Source: Rotaria macrura (Eukaryota; Rotifera; Eurotatoria; Philodinida; Philodinidae). Taken from it: 64,000 bases of DNA. Below, piece by piece: positions 13,161-24,895 of the stretch; position 1 is the first letter of the stretch, and every line of letters begins with the position of its first letter. The notes beneath the pieces were generated by a model. It had not been told where the DNA came from. It ran no database searches and saw only the letters and a program-made list of their open reading frames with translations. The translations under genes were made by a program, and so were the position numbers. Where the stretch lies: NCBI GenBank assembly GCA_900239685.1, contig OENT01000410.1:1-64000 (forward strand). The letters run 5' to 3'.

Positions 13161-13695
13161 TTCTAACTTTACTGAGCTTTTGTTTGAATTTTCTGCGAGT
13201 AGTAGTTCCCTAAAAAAATTCTGGGAAGGATATATCATTTATTTTAGTTGGTGAAATTAATATTCTTTTTAAATTCCGCTTCTATTGAAAAAGTATTTTA
13301 AAAATGCTTCTTCCACACTGTAGAAAATAGGTTTGTTACCAAACCACTGAAAAAGGTTTGGTAGATTTGAAAAAGCTTGCAAATTCATTCAAATGCTCAA
13401 AAAACGATTTTTCAATTCTACGAAACTTTTAAAGGTTCTTCCCGTGTGCCAAAGGGGAGAACCTTTTTCCTACAAATTTTTCGTCCCTCGAATCACTTCA
13501 ATCGAAATAATGTAATTAAAAAGGCGATTGTTTTAAGTGTCGATAAGTACCCGAGGCTCATCTATAAAAGTACAGGAGTAGCATATCCACAAATGATTGA
13601 GAGTTTTCCTGATCAAGAAAACAAAAATCGATATTTTTACATCTATAACACCTTAAAATCCGTTTGACGTAAAGTCAACAACGATTCACTGAGAT

Positions 13696-13836
13696 GGGAG
13701 AGCGACAATTGATCGAACGAAAATTGATCGTGGTAAATTGGTCGATACAAAAATTAATCGAAACGAAAATTGGTCGAGAAACGTGTAATAATGTAAATTC
13801 TCGACCAATTTTCGTTCGATCAATTTTCGTAGACCC
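13696..13836. mobile_element. Palindromic MITE with 9-bp target duplication
   Basis: A 141-bp insertion flanked by CACTGAGAT on both sides (13687-13695 and 13837-13845). The ends are inverted: the left begins GGGAGAGCGACAATTGATCG and the reverse of the right begins GGGTCTACGAAAATTGATCG. The inside is built of CGAAAATTG[AG]TCG words. Copy B of the surrounding duplication (around 23330) has the same flank with only one ACTCAATGAGAT and no insertion. That shows an empty site and confirms insertion after the duplication. It has no coding capacity, and the superfamily is undetermined (9-bp duplications fit Mutator- or Merlin-like elements). Confidence 0.8.
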
Positions 13837-14704
13837 CACTGAGATATAGAATAGTTTATAATTGCCACATTGACTCCAGTTAGTAACTACATATATTACA
13901 GCATTAGAACGCTTTTATTATCTATCAGTAGATTTTGAGAGACAACCGTTATCATAGAATGGATGGAGTAACTGGTCGCCACTCTCGTTAACGAAGTTTC
14001 TTCTGCCACTCAACGTATTCAGCGTGCCTATTATAAATTCAAGATAGTTTAATGTCGGAAAACGAACTATGTAGAGATATAAACAGATGAAGTGATGCTT
14101 CACATAAGATAAGGTAAAAAGAAGAACGTCCAACTCAAATTACACGCTTTCTTGAGCGTACTGGAAAAGGGAAAAGTCGAAAATACCCAAGAGATAAAAA
14201 AACAAAGCAGAGTAATTCAAAACATTCATAATGTGAACTTCGTTGAATAATCATATTGACGATGCGAACGACATCGAGCAATAAGGCTGTTAACAATGAT
14301 TTTGGTTACACATTTTTGCATTTACATTCGAGATAATTTTTTGATTTACATATCATTGAGAAATTTGCGCAATTCGTTCCGAAAAGCAACAGGATACTAC
14401 CCATTACAGTTTAATCTTGTGAAAAAAACACAATGATTCAACTAGTAGAAGAAGCACGAAAATATTTATTTGCCAAACTTGCACAAGAATACATAAGCTT
14501 CGTTCTATTAGAGTTACTTAGTAATAAATATATAATTAATCATGGCATTTGTACATATTTAATTGCTTAGAATATCATTCTATGAGAATGTAACTATAGT
14601 AGAAATCAAGCGCATGATCTCATTATGAATGAGAAAGCGAAGCTGAGTCAACCGATTCATAAACTTCAGCTCATATTTTGTCATCAACTGAAACTTCGAT
14701 GGCT

Positions 14705-15563
14705 TAAATTTCAGCAAACACGAAGTCGAAACTCTTTCGTAAGCAATACCTACACTAGTTTGTCTTGTTACTCTACTTATTCAAATTTACAAACATGTCA
14801 CATGAAAAAGAGGAAAAAAACATGTGACATCACGTTGCGAGATTAAGACCTATTCACAACAACACGTTTCAAGAAATTCAATCTACTAATACAATTCTTC
14901 GTTAAACAACAACACAAAAGGCATTTGATCTTATTTCATGTGGCACTTTCGGTTAGAAAAATAACTTGAAGGTATGCGTGCACATTTTTTGTATCTAGTA
15001 GCGCATCCAAATCTACACTATTGAAAAAACACAAGGACCTTCAACAATTAAATTACTTTTTCCTATCAAACATTGTTTTTCGATATGATTTACATTGATG
15101 GCTGTGCACTAGAAAACTGTTGTGTGTGCGTGCTGACCTTCAAGTTCGCTTCATTCATAACAACATGAGCCTCCATCATGCTCGCACGCATTCCCAAACT
15201 ATGTCTTACACTCACATTATTGCGTACCAAATAAGAACAAAATCTTACAACCGAAAATTTGAGGCATTAAAGTGTTCTATTCTCCCTAAATAACATCAAT
15301 ACTATTTTGTATAGAATTCTAAGTACTATGTCTAATTGACTAAAAAATAGTATTTTTAATCAAGAAGATCATAACAGAACGAACTGTAAAATACCAAGAG
15401 GCTACTTCACTTTATGCCAGTCGATATGAATTTAATGAATGCTCGAATAGATCTTCAACTTATTTTTGCTAATATCTCAAATGGTGATCGATTTCATATT
15501 CTCGCGAAAGAATCTATTTTGAAAAATATCTGTCACTATGATAAGAACAATGAAGGATTATTG
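14705..15563. repeat. Segmental duplication, near-identical core (copy A)
   Basis: This 859-bp tract matches 24037-24895 at a constant offset of 9332 bp with no indels. I see one mismatch at the 5' edge, none in the next ~660 bp and about five in the last 200 bp. Outside the tract the two regions stay homologous but clearly diverged (13.5-14.7 kb versus 23.2-24.0 kb; 15.6-17.9 kb versus 24.9-26.5 kb). Except for the coding remnant at its 3' end it holds no ORF. Confidence 0.9.
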
Positions 15564-15566
15564 TAA
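15414..15566 (+). pseudogene. Coding remnant in duplication copy A
   Basis: ATG frame of 50 residues (starts MPVDMNLMNARIDLQLIF, ends DKNNEGLL) closed by TAA. Copy B (24746-24898 and beyond) has AAA where this copy has TAA and reads on as KYHLDIHLNKIK, but carries its own TGA where this copy has CGA (Arg). Each copy is therefore broken at a site that is intact in the other, pointing to an ancestral coding exon decaying independently. Function unknown. Confidence 0.45.
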
Positions 15567-18500
15567 AATCATCTAGATATTGAGTTGAATAACATGAAAT
15601 GAAGTTGCACAGATTTATGAAGATTATATTGAAATATTTTGTATAGCAGTTTATGATAGTGTTGAAACTTGGGAAATATTAATTGATACGAAAAGCACTC
15701 AAATATAAAAAGATGTTTTGTGAATGTTCTAATCAGCAATCGTCCATTGTCATTTACAAATCATTCAAACAATCAAAAACTTCAAATGTTTGCCATAGCT
15801 TACGGCAAAACGTTGATTGTCGAAAAATTCCAATAGGTATACTTACCTGTCCATGAATTTGCTTTTAGTTTCTAACTGGTAGTGTTTGACATGAAATGCC
15901 ATTCTCTATTGATTTGTACATAGCCGTAAAGTATATACTAGCCAAATGATAAAAGAAATGCAATACAATGTCGCATATTCATTTATACGTTTCATTGAAT
16001 AACAATGCATTTATTGTTTCCTCAATGCCATCGCTGCATGAATGTGTGTTCTTTGTATAAATACATTACTGATCCTATGGGTATAGCCATTCGTAAAAGA
16101 ACACATATTTAAAAGCTGTTCAGAAAAACACGAAAAAAAGGAGGAAAAGAAGAACAATGGAACAGAAAGCACTAATGTAACGCAAGTGTATGAAAGAAAT
16201 CATTTGAAAATAACGTGCAAATGGTAGAAGCCATAAAAGATTCTAAACAAAAATAAGACGTTAGAGATCATCCATGACGTTGTGTTTTCAATTATTACTT
16301 GACTATAGGGAGAAAATTCCACGAGGTAGACTCACATATTAAAAGATACTATTTTCAAGGCTATCAATGTGATGGCAAGATACCATGAATGTTGAAAGCT
16401 ATTGAAAATGTCCAAAAACTGAGAAATAAGAATTTTCAATCTAGAGAAACACTTTCGGCATCGTTACAATAATTTCATATTCACTCATTTGTCGATAAAG
16501 ATGAGTTTCTAACAAACTCGATTACGAATAGGGTATTTTATCATTTTTTTAATCGATGGAGGCATTAGAAAACTGAGAAGGAATGTTCATTGATAAGTCT
16601 CTAGAACGATGAACGAAAGACTTTCAACATTCACAGATATGTGAAATATACGACGGTATAGACATTTTTCTTATAACTTGACGACATTAGAAATTCGGGA
16701 TTCAAGTTAAAGTTTTCACTGGCAAACGAATAGATTTCAAATAAGACTTGGCGGCCACCACCACATACAGAGAAATCTAAGTTTCACCAGAGTTATTTTT
16801 TTATTTCTACACTTCATAATACTTGCAAGGAACTCGCATAATATGATAAGAGAAAGAGAATATGTATTTTAAATTCAATATAGTGATTTAAGCAAACAGT
16901 TCAGATAGAGCTTGGTTTAAATAAAGTTGTGAATCGCTGAAAATTTTTCATTTGGATATTCTTGATGTGATCGTATAAAAAACACCATTTCTTATGAGAC
17001 TAACCCGGTTCACTCCAACAATACCGACGAGAAAAGAGGGTTTGCTGAAATTCTGAATCTCAGCTACCTTATACATCTTAATAAGTAACTTAGAATCTGA
17101 ATACCTTCGTTCTTCCACACATACGGTATTATGAATTGTGAACCTACCCCTTATGAAACGAAAGCTTTTTATTTTGACTCGAAATCACACACTGAATAAG
17201 ATTAAACGATCGTACAAGCAACAAACAAATGTCATTCTAAGCCTATCGCACTCAAAATTTTTCATTTTGAAATCTATGAAATCGAACAATGCACATGATG
17301 AAAAAAAACAGGTTGTATGTATTTCGATCAGTATTCAATCATTTTGATTACAAATAACTGAAAGCATCGAACTGTATTCATTTCAAATCTCATCAGAAAT
17401 TTTCTGTTTTCAACTTATAGTTTTAGGCAATCCTGGTGGACTATACAGAGCGGTAAGAATTCGATCAGAATTAAAAGGGGGAAGAAAATTTTGAACCATA
17501 TATGTATATCAACGCCATTGACGTCTACGGAATCCGAATATGCAAGGTCGTTTGATTGAAACGATGGTTAATATAATCGAAATTTCTGAATTTAACAGCT
17601 AAACAATGACGCTTTTGTCTATCAAAGAAAAGTCTTCTTGGGACTTAGCATTGCCAGTCTGAGTGTTGTCTTTAGCGCAAATTACATGGATTATTTGGAA
17701 ATGTAAATCTAGTTCTGTATTTTTCGAAACATATTAAAATCATTCAAGTAATAAAAGATATGGTTTCTATCATTGTTTTAGTTACTTTTTAACAACCCGA
17801 ATACCGATTTTTGACATGGGATCATGTTTTTACAAATAGTCATGCATCGTTTGTAAGCACTTTGGAAATATTTAACCAAGCTCTTTTGTATACAAGACGA
17901 AGAGTAATGAAGATTAATCAGATTATGAACAATGGCCATGATTGCTGTTGAACTTAATTATTGTCTTTGGTTACATTGATAATAGGTGTTTTCCAACATC
18001 AAACTGAGTGGTTATCTAAGAATTTCACGAATAAAAAGAATTATTTGATAATTAATGAATCGTTATTATATCTTTGAATCCATATTGAGTATTTCATCTG
18101 ACTCTAGTTACAGACTGGCTTTGCAGCAAGACTATTCCCTATGTTCTGAAAATAGATCCTTTAATAGACTATTTCGAGCTTTTTCCTATATTCCTATATT
18201 ATTTTTAAAGTTGAAGACTCTTGTGAAAATATTCCAAAAATTCTTCAGATAAGAGCCAAGCACGTCGTTTAAATATTGTCATTGACATCCATAATAATAA
18301 GAAGTAGATATTAACGACAATGCAGATTCATCGATGGTAGTATTAGAAAAAGTAAAGCAATTCATGAACAACTATCAAAAGTAACAGAGGATGGACTAAG
18401 ATTCAGACAAATTGGAAAAATAACTTTAGTCGACAGCAACAGAAGCAGCAAAAATTTTTAACCGATGCATCGATTATATTAAACTAAAACAGTTGTTATA

Positions 18501-18657
18501 TTATATTGTTTTAGATATGCATATTTTGATAATATTGTTTTGAGACTGTCAAATACTATAATAGTATTGATAAAAGAAATTCTTTGTTTTCAATAAATCA
18601 AAAACTTGTCTCTTTTTCTGATCTTTATTCAATTTATTTTGTACTCCTAAATACTCC
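15567..18657. other. Diverged 3' flank of duplication copy A
   Basis: Recognisably homologous to ~24.9-26.5 kb up to about 17.96 kb; both end with GATTGCTGTTGAACTTAAT-like sequence. Short coding-like scraps occur (15.7-15.85 kb + strand; 15.89-16.03 kb - strand, the counterpart of a frame at 25127-25330) but all are broken. No live gene is seen. Confidence 0.5.
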
Positions 18658-19027
18658 TTAGTGTTTTCCGTGGGTTAGTGATGTATAGAACTTTTTCAAT
18701 CGGTTCCTGAATTCTATGTTATTACCTCCCAGGGATCTCGATTTTTCGTGTTTGCGGTACTATTTTGGAATTTTGGCTGACTGTAATTGAGTTTCCTGAA
18801 TTCTTTTTGTACTTCGAACTAATCCTTGATACGCCTCATAGATTTTAGGAAGAATCAACATTGTCAGAGTCACTTTGGAATTTCGGAGAACATTTTTCAT
18901 TTCAAAAGCTCGTTTTTGCTGGGTTTCCAACTTTCGAAATTTCACGTTTTAACAATGAGCTTCTCTGAGTTTTTCTTCTACTACTATAGAGACTCTTTCA
19001 GGTCTTATATTCTTTAGTATTTGTCAT
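18658..19027 (-). pseudogene. Decayed Lys/Glu-rich helical protein
   Basis: Reading leftward from ATG at 19027 gives MTNTKEYK. After a one-base shift it reads PERVSIVVEEKLREAHC, a stop, then VKFRKLETQQKRAFEMKNVL, on to LVRSTKRIQETQLQSAKIPK, a stop, and YRKHEKSRSLGGNNIEFRN, ending KKFYTSLTHGKH and TAA. One frameshift plus two in-frame stops break what reads as a single ~120-residue, strongly basic helical protein. No family was recognised. Confidence 0.5.
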
Positions 19028-19473
19028 AAATTTCCTAAAGTTTCCATTAGTCTAATTAGCTACAAAAATTAAAAACCAAGATATTCCCACGTTGCATGCA
19101 TACGCCAAACAGTTAAAAATAAATCGATCACAAATGTGGTATTTTTGGTTTCTGAAGAAAATATTGCTGCGCCAGTATTTTTCAAAATTCGATGATATTT
19201 TTATTTAGTTGATAAGATATTTGTATACAAAAAATTACCTTATCATCGGCAATTCTATTGCAGTATGTTTTAAATGTCTAAATATTTTTGTAGAAGAAAT
19301 ATGCATTCTAAATATTTCCTATATAGTCGAGAAGGATCCTATATATTTGAGATCTATCAACTGCTATATGTTTTCGGAGGTCTGCTGCAATGCCAGGCTA
19401 CATTCTTGATATGACATCCCTTCGATGGTTCCAATAAATCATATATTCGCTTATGGCAACACTTAAAACTTGA

Positions 19474-19529
19474 GGGTGTTGGTGTGCATTAAGAGTATAT
19501 GTATATCAGCAACCTGCACCCACGCACCC
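19474..19529. repeat. Telomere-like hairpin GGGTGTTGG...CCACGCACCC
   Basis: GGGTGTTGGTGTGCA is mirrored by TGCACCCACGCACCC with a 26-bp spacer containing TATATGTATATCA. Same family as 13097-13160. Confidence 0.6.
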
Positions 19530-19863
19530 AGTCATACTCGCACCTAGAGACAGATATAGACCGTATACCCTTCACTCTAACAAGTGCTCTTTACATATGA
19601 TTAGTGTATTTAAACACAATATACAACCATACGATAATAATGATCGATGTAAGAATCATTTTGTAAATGATCACTAATGGGAGTTAAGTACTACAAGAAA
19701 ATATAAGCACAGATATTAATAGAAGCATGTTGAGTTCTCTGTTGTAAGGCAATATTTTGAAAGTTCTTTATTGAAAAGAAAGAAAAATCATAGTAGTCTC
19801 TTGCAATTTGTTTTATGTGATGATAGAAAAATGAAGTTTCGCTTGATGTATTGTGAAATGAAT

Positions 19864-20948
19864 TTATGAAAATCCAAATATTTGTGTAAGATCTGCATTG
19901 CTTTTGCATCTAAAAGCACGTCGTGAATAAGTGGAGAAGAAAAACATTCAGGCATACCCATCTACAAATTGTCGTCTGTTTAGTTTCTCTCCCTTATCGA
20001 GATTGAACACGTTGAATATTTGTGTAGCAAGCATGCTTGGAGTAACGCCTTTCATTTCAGTGGCATTTGACATTCGCAACTTAAAAAATAAACATACTAG
20101 CATTCCATATAGCATTCTAACAAGAAAACAAGAACAATCTCACTGCTTTCTCCATGAAATTCACCATCTCGTCATAACTAATTCTTCCATCGCACGATGT
20201 ATCCATCCTATGTTTGAAAAAAGACTTGGATAATCTTATATTCTAAATCTTGAAAATGGTAAAACCAAATTTTCTGAATAAAGCATATTCTCATTGTCAG
20301 ATAGGCTGATAAGTTTAGAATAGTTGACCGACTAATTTCTCTAATTATTTGTAGTTTCTAAACACTTGAAAGTAAACGTACATGTCGAAGACAAGTTCAA
20401 GTTCAGCATTCAAATCATGCTTGTTCCCCATAGCACATGCTAAAACAAATTCGCCGAAATCAATGGAACCATCTGAATTGTTGTCAAATACTGTAAACAC
20501 GTTACTGAAACGACGTAAATTACTAGTATGAAATTTGGGAAAAGCAGTGACATAAATACTCGGATAAGACGCCATCTTTATCTTCAGAGCCATTTGCTTT
20601 TTTATAAAAGTTATGAAATTGGTTTTTATTCATCTTCCCTGATGGACATTCCTGCTTGAATTCCTACATAAGCACAATAAAATGATAGAACAAGTGATTT
20701 GAAGACATTTTTCTACTTACACTAAATAATTCTCGTATTTCTAAATAAAACAAAAGACAATTTAAGATGATCATCATAGCTTAATTCTACTCACCTTGCT
20801 CGCTAAGCTGGGAATTAGATTTAAGTACGGCAATTTCTAAAAATAAATTGCTTTGTTACACTAATTAAAACTAAATTATTTCAGAGAGCAGCAAACCTTT
20901 ATCGAGAAGTTCTTTGGAAGTTCTCGCTGTCGATGATTCATTACCCAT
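19864..20948 (-). CDS. Neuronal calcium sensor family protein (NCS/recoverin-like)
   Basis: Calcium-binding switch protein of the frequenin/recoverin/visinin group. I joined eight exons with GT-AG introns: 20897-20948, 20795-20836, 20721-20740, 20560-20663, 20382-20522, 20144-20207, 19958-20079 and 19864-19909, giving 196 residues (family ~190). It starts MGNESS, an N-myristoylation signal, so it probably cycles on and off membranes with Ca2+. EF1 carries the usual CPSG disabling motif (residues 44-47). EF2 (DNNSDGSIDFGE, 86-97) and EF3 (DTSCDGRISYDE, 122-133) look functional. EF4 (NLDKGEKLNRRQ, 167-178) lacks the position-1 Asp and position-12 Glu, so it should not bind. The tail QFVDGCKSNADLTQIFGFS follows the family pattern. 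The weakest junction is the 37-bp intron 20523-20559; without it the frame breaks between EF1 and EF2. Confidence 0.85.
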
Positions 20949-23900
20949 AATATCGATGATTAATTGATTGAAGTAGTTTTTCTTATGCGATGAAATTGAA
21001 TATCTGAAGAAAAATAAAATAACTTGAAAATGAACGAACTATTCATGTCTGCATTCAAAAGAAATTGCCTTTGCGTAACCTTAAAAAGTTCTATCGTAAT
21101 GATTCTTTTCGTATAGTACAATCGGTGGATGATGCTATTTTCGTTGAGCAGCTTGCTAAACTGGTTATTGGCTTAGTAGTAAATCTGCATTTTTCGAATG
21201 TATGAAAACGGTTATTATGCGATTTTAACAAATTCCATATGTATTGTTACTGTTGTTGTTGTTCATCGCATTGAAAAATATGGTGGCAACAAGCAAAATA
21301 AATCTGTATTTATAGAGGAATTTAAGACGAATGTCATCATTCGTTTTTTGGATATTCAGTAATGTGAGGGCATGAAGAGGAGCAATGAATATGGTACTAA
21401 TATGAGGTACGGAAGATCAAGGTAAAGCAAACAAAACCCTAGATTGTTAATTCATATGCTTACATGTTTTCTTTGCTGTTTTGACTGAAATCAATCCTAT
21501 TCAAACATTATCTCAAGGATAAGTTGATAAACAGAAGCAAAAATAAAATCATGAAGTGGGTTGAATGCTAGCAACCCTGACAGACGATGAAAGGAAAAGA
21601 AATAAGTGTATAATGTGTATGCTTTTCTTTCTTGAGTAACACAATAATTAATTAAAAAACACTTCTTTTTAAAATTACTTGTTACAAAGTTCTCTCGTTG
21701 AGAAAAAATTGAAGCAGGCGATCGGATCAGTAAAAACGTTTTTCAAAAAATCAATGACTATATATGATATAGAGTGGCATAAACTGAAGGATTTCCAAAC
21801 TTAATAGTTCATAAATCATAATGGGATCAAAAAATTCTACATTCACCCATGTATGATCATTGCTTTTCATAAATCTCATTCATATAGAGATCATAGAGTT
21901 CAATCGTATAAAAGTATGTAATATATCATACGGAACTGATGGTCTGTGTGTGGGGGCTAGAGTAATTAGTAAACACATATCCAACTTTTTTGCATATATA
22001 TTATAACTATGCCCGAAATATTCCAAGAGTCTCCTGTTGAATATCACTGCATCATTACTTCAAGTGAATCTGACATTGTGATTACGAGCACAATTGTTCA
22101 TGCTCTTTCCAGTTCTACCTCTACCAATTTGAGTTGAAGTAGTCTAATCAAAAGCACCAGGCTGCTCAAAGAATTCTTGAAAATGAGTAAGTGAATGTAT
22201 GAAAAAACCGCAATGCACGACGATCATCAAGCATTGCAACTTGATTGTTCATGTAAGCTTATCATCAAAACCAATGCTTATCGATTGATTTGGTACAACA
22301 TCAGTATAAGACGTCACTATCCTCAGGTGTAGCTATAACTAACAATTATAATAGAATTTTGAAATTTCTACTTGATATTTAGTTAGACGGTTGTATTCCG
22401 ATAAATGGGAAGTATGTGTAATTATCTTAAATTACTTTAGATCCAACAACAAGTATTACGCATCCGTTAACTTTTTATCCATCTTCAATTTTAGAGACAG
22501 TAAAATACAACATGAGAGAATATAAAATAAAATTTTCATAAGAGAAAACTAGCAACTTTGGCACTTCGAGATCTTCAATTAATTATGAATTAAATTTGAT
22601 ATTTTACATGCTTTAATTTCGTATTAAGACAGTTCTTAAACAAAATATTGAGCGAGTAAATATTAAATCTTAAGAATAACAAATTTTCATACAGATAGTA
22701 TAAAAATAATAAAAAATTGTTCCTTGTTGTATGCGAAGGTTTTGCTCGAAACAAATATGCACTGAATCGTATACATCTAATTTATTCGTCATCGAAAATT
22801 GAAAATATTCCTTTTCATCTTGAATAGAGAAAAAAGTCTACCATGAGACAAGTCACTGCGGTAGGTGAATAACGAAGGATAAATGAACGAATCTGACTTA
22901 TTAAGCTTCATGATGAAAAGTAAACGACCAAAAATATCAACATATCAAGCGAAAATCCTAATGAATAAGTGTTAGTTCACTTTGTGAGAGCTATTAAACA
23001 TAGTATTCTATCGCTAAGCTTTTTTATTTACTGATAAATTTAAAATACTAAGCATACTCTTTTATATAAATAAAATATGTCATTTGATACTTGTCACGAT
23101 TCATTGTTGTTCTCCCATAATTGCATCGTCAAAATAATTTAAACCTCATCGAAAGTTATCCTTTACTCAGTAGTTCATATCAGCAAAATGGTTTATATTA
23201 GGGTGGTCTGCATCGGTAGTATCATACATTGGTAGTCTGTCAAATCCCTTCAAACGAAATAATGAAAAAAGCGATACTTTTTTGCTTCTTTAACATTTTA
23301 AAATCCGTTTGAGGCCGAATCTCTAGTGACTCAATGAGATTTAGAATTGTTTGTTGTTGGCAACTTCATATATTAAAGCACTACTGCTTTTCTTAGCACG
23401 TTCTTAATATCTACCAGTTGCGTCTGAGATATAATGTTTTCTCTGTTATAAATTACTTCACATATTCAGTGTGTCTATTTTACATTCAACAAAAACTTGT
23501 GAAAGAAAACGAACTAAGTAACGATGTTAACAGAGACGATGGTGATATGAATATCAGCAAGTTGTCCCACTTAAATTACTACATGCTCTTCTAAGCGGAA
23601 CGGGAAAGAAAAAAGGGGCCAATACTCAAGAAAACGAAACCACTACGAACGGCATCGAACAATAAGATTGTTAACAATCATTTGGGTTACATATTTTTGC
23701 ACTTATATTCGAGAAGATTTTTTGATTTACATATGGAGAAATTTACACGACTCTATCAGAAAAACATAGCAGGATAATATGCGTCACAGTTCATCTTGTG
23801 AACAAAAGAAACAAAATGATTCAACGAGAAGAAGAATGCACGAAAATACCTGTTGTCAAAACTTGAACACGAATACAGGAACATCTTTCAGTGGTAGTAA

Positions 23901-24036
23901 TTTAGCTTTATAGAATTTCCACAGATTTTATTGCTTACAGATCATCCTTTGAGAATGTAGAAATCCAACATGTAATTCTATTTTAAACGAGAAAAAAACT
24001 AAATTAGCCAATACATGAACTGAAAATTTAATGGCA
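20949..24036. other. Intergenic; 5' flank of duplication copy B
   Basis: 20.95-23.2 kb shows no supportable gene or repeat. From ~23.22 kb the sequence is a diverged copy of 13.5-14.7 kb: shared words include AATCCGTTTGA, ATTCAAC with AGAAGAA, and TTCGAGA.GATTTTTTGATTTACATAT. It leads into the near-identical core at 24037. Confidence 0.5.
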
Positions 24037-24895
24037 TAAATTTCAGCAAACAGGAAGTCGAAACTCTTTCGTAAGCAATACCTACACTAGTTTGTCTTGT
24101 TACTCTACTTATTCAAATTTACAAACATGTCACATGAAAAAGAGGAAAAAAACATGTGACATCACGTTGCGAGATTAAGACCTATTCACAACAACACGTT
24201 TCAAGAAATTCAATCTACTAATACAATTCTTCGTTAAACAACAACACAAAAGGCATTTGATCTTATTTCATGTGGCACTTTCGGTTAGAAAAATAACTTG
24301 AAGGTATGCGTGCACATTTTTTGTATCTAGTAGCGCATCCAAATCTACACTATTGAAAAAACACAAGGACCTTCAACAATTAAATTACTTTTTCCTATCA
24401 AACATTGTTTTTCGATATGATTTACATTGATGGCTGTGCACTAGAAAACTGTTGTGTGTGCGTGCTGACCTTCAAGTTCGCTTCATTCATAACAACATGA
24501 GCCTCCATCATGCTCGCACGCATTCCCAAACTATGTCTTACACTCACATTATTGCGTACCAAATAAGAACAAAATCTTACAACCGAAAATTTGAGGCATT
24601 AAAGTGTTCTATTCTCCCTAAATAACATCAATACTATTTTGTATAGAATTCTAAGTACTATGTCTAATTGACTAAAAAATAGTATTTTTAATCAAGAAGA
24701 TCATAACAGAACAAACTGTAAAATACCAAGAGGCTACTTCACTTTATGCCAGTCGATATGAATTTAATGAATGTTCGAATAGATCTTCAACTTATTTTTG
24801 CTAATAACTCAAATGGTGATTGATTTCATATTCTCGCGAAAGAATCTATTTTGAAAAATATCTGTCACTATGATAAGAACAATGAAAGATTATTG
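24037..24895. repeat. Segmental duplication, near-identical core (copy B)
   Basis: Partner of 14705-15563, direct orientation, offset 9332 bp, no indels. The coding remnant at its 3' end (from ATG 24746) has a TGA in place of the CGA of copy A but keeps AAA where copy A has TAA. Confidence 0.9.

Noticed and set aside
19931..20233. 100-codon + strand open frame
   Set aside because: It is antisense to the EF3/EF4 exons of the calcium-sensor gene, whose splicing and EF-hand motifs are decisive.
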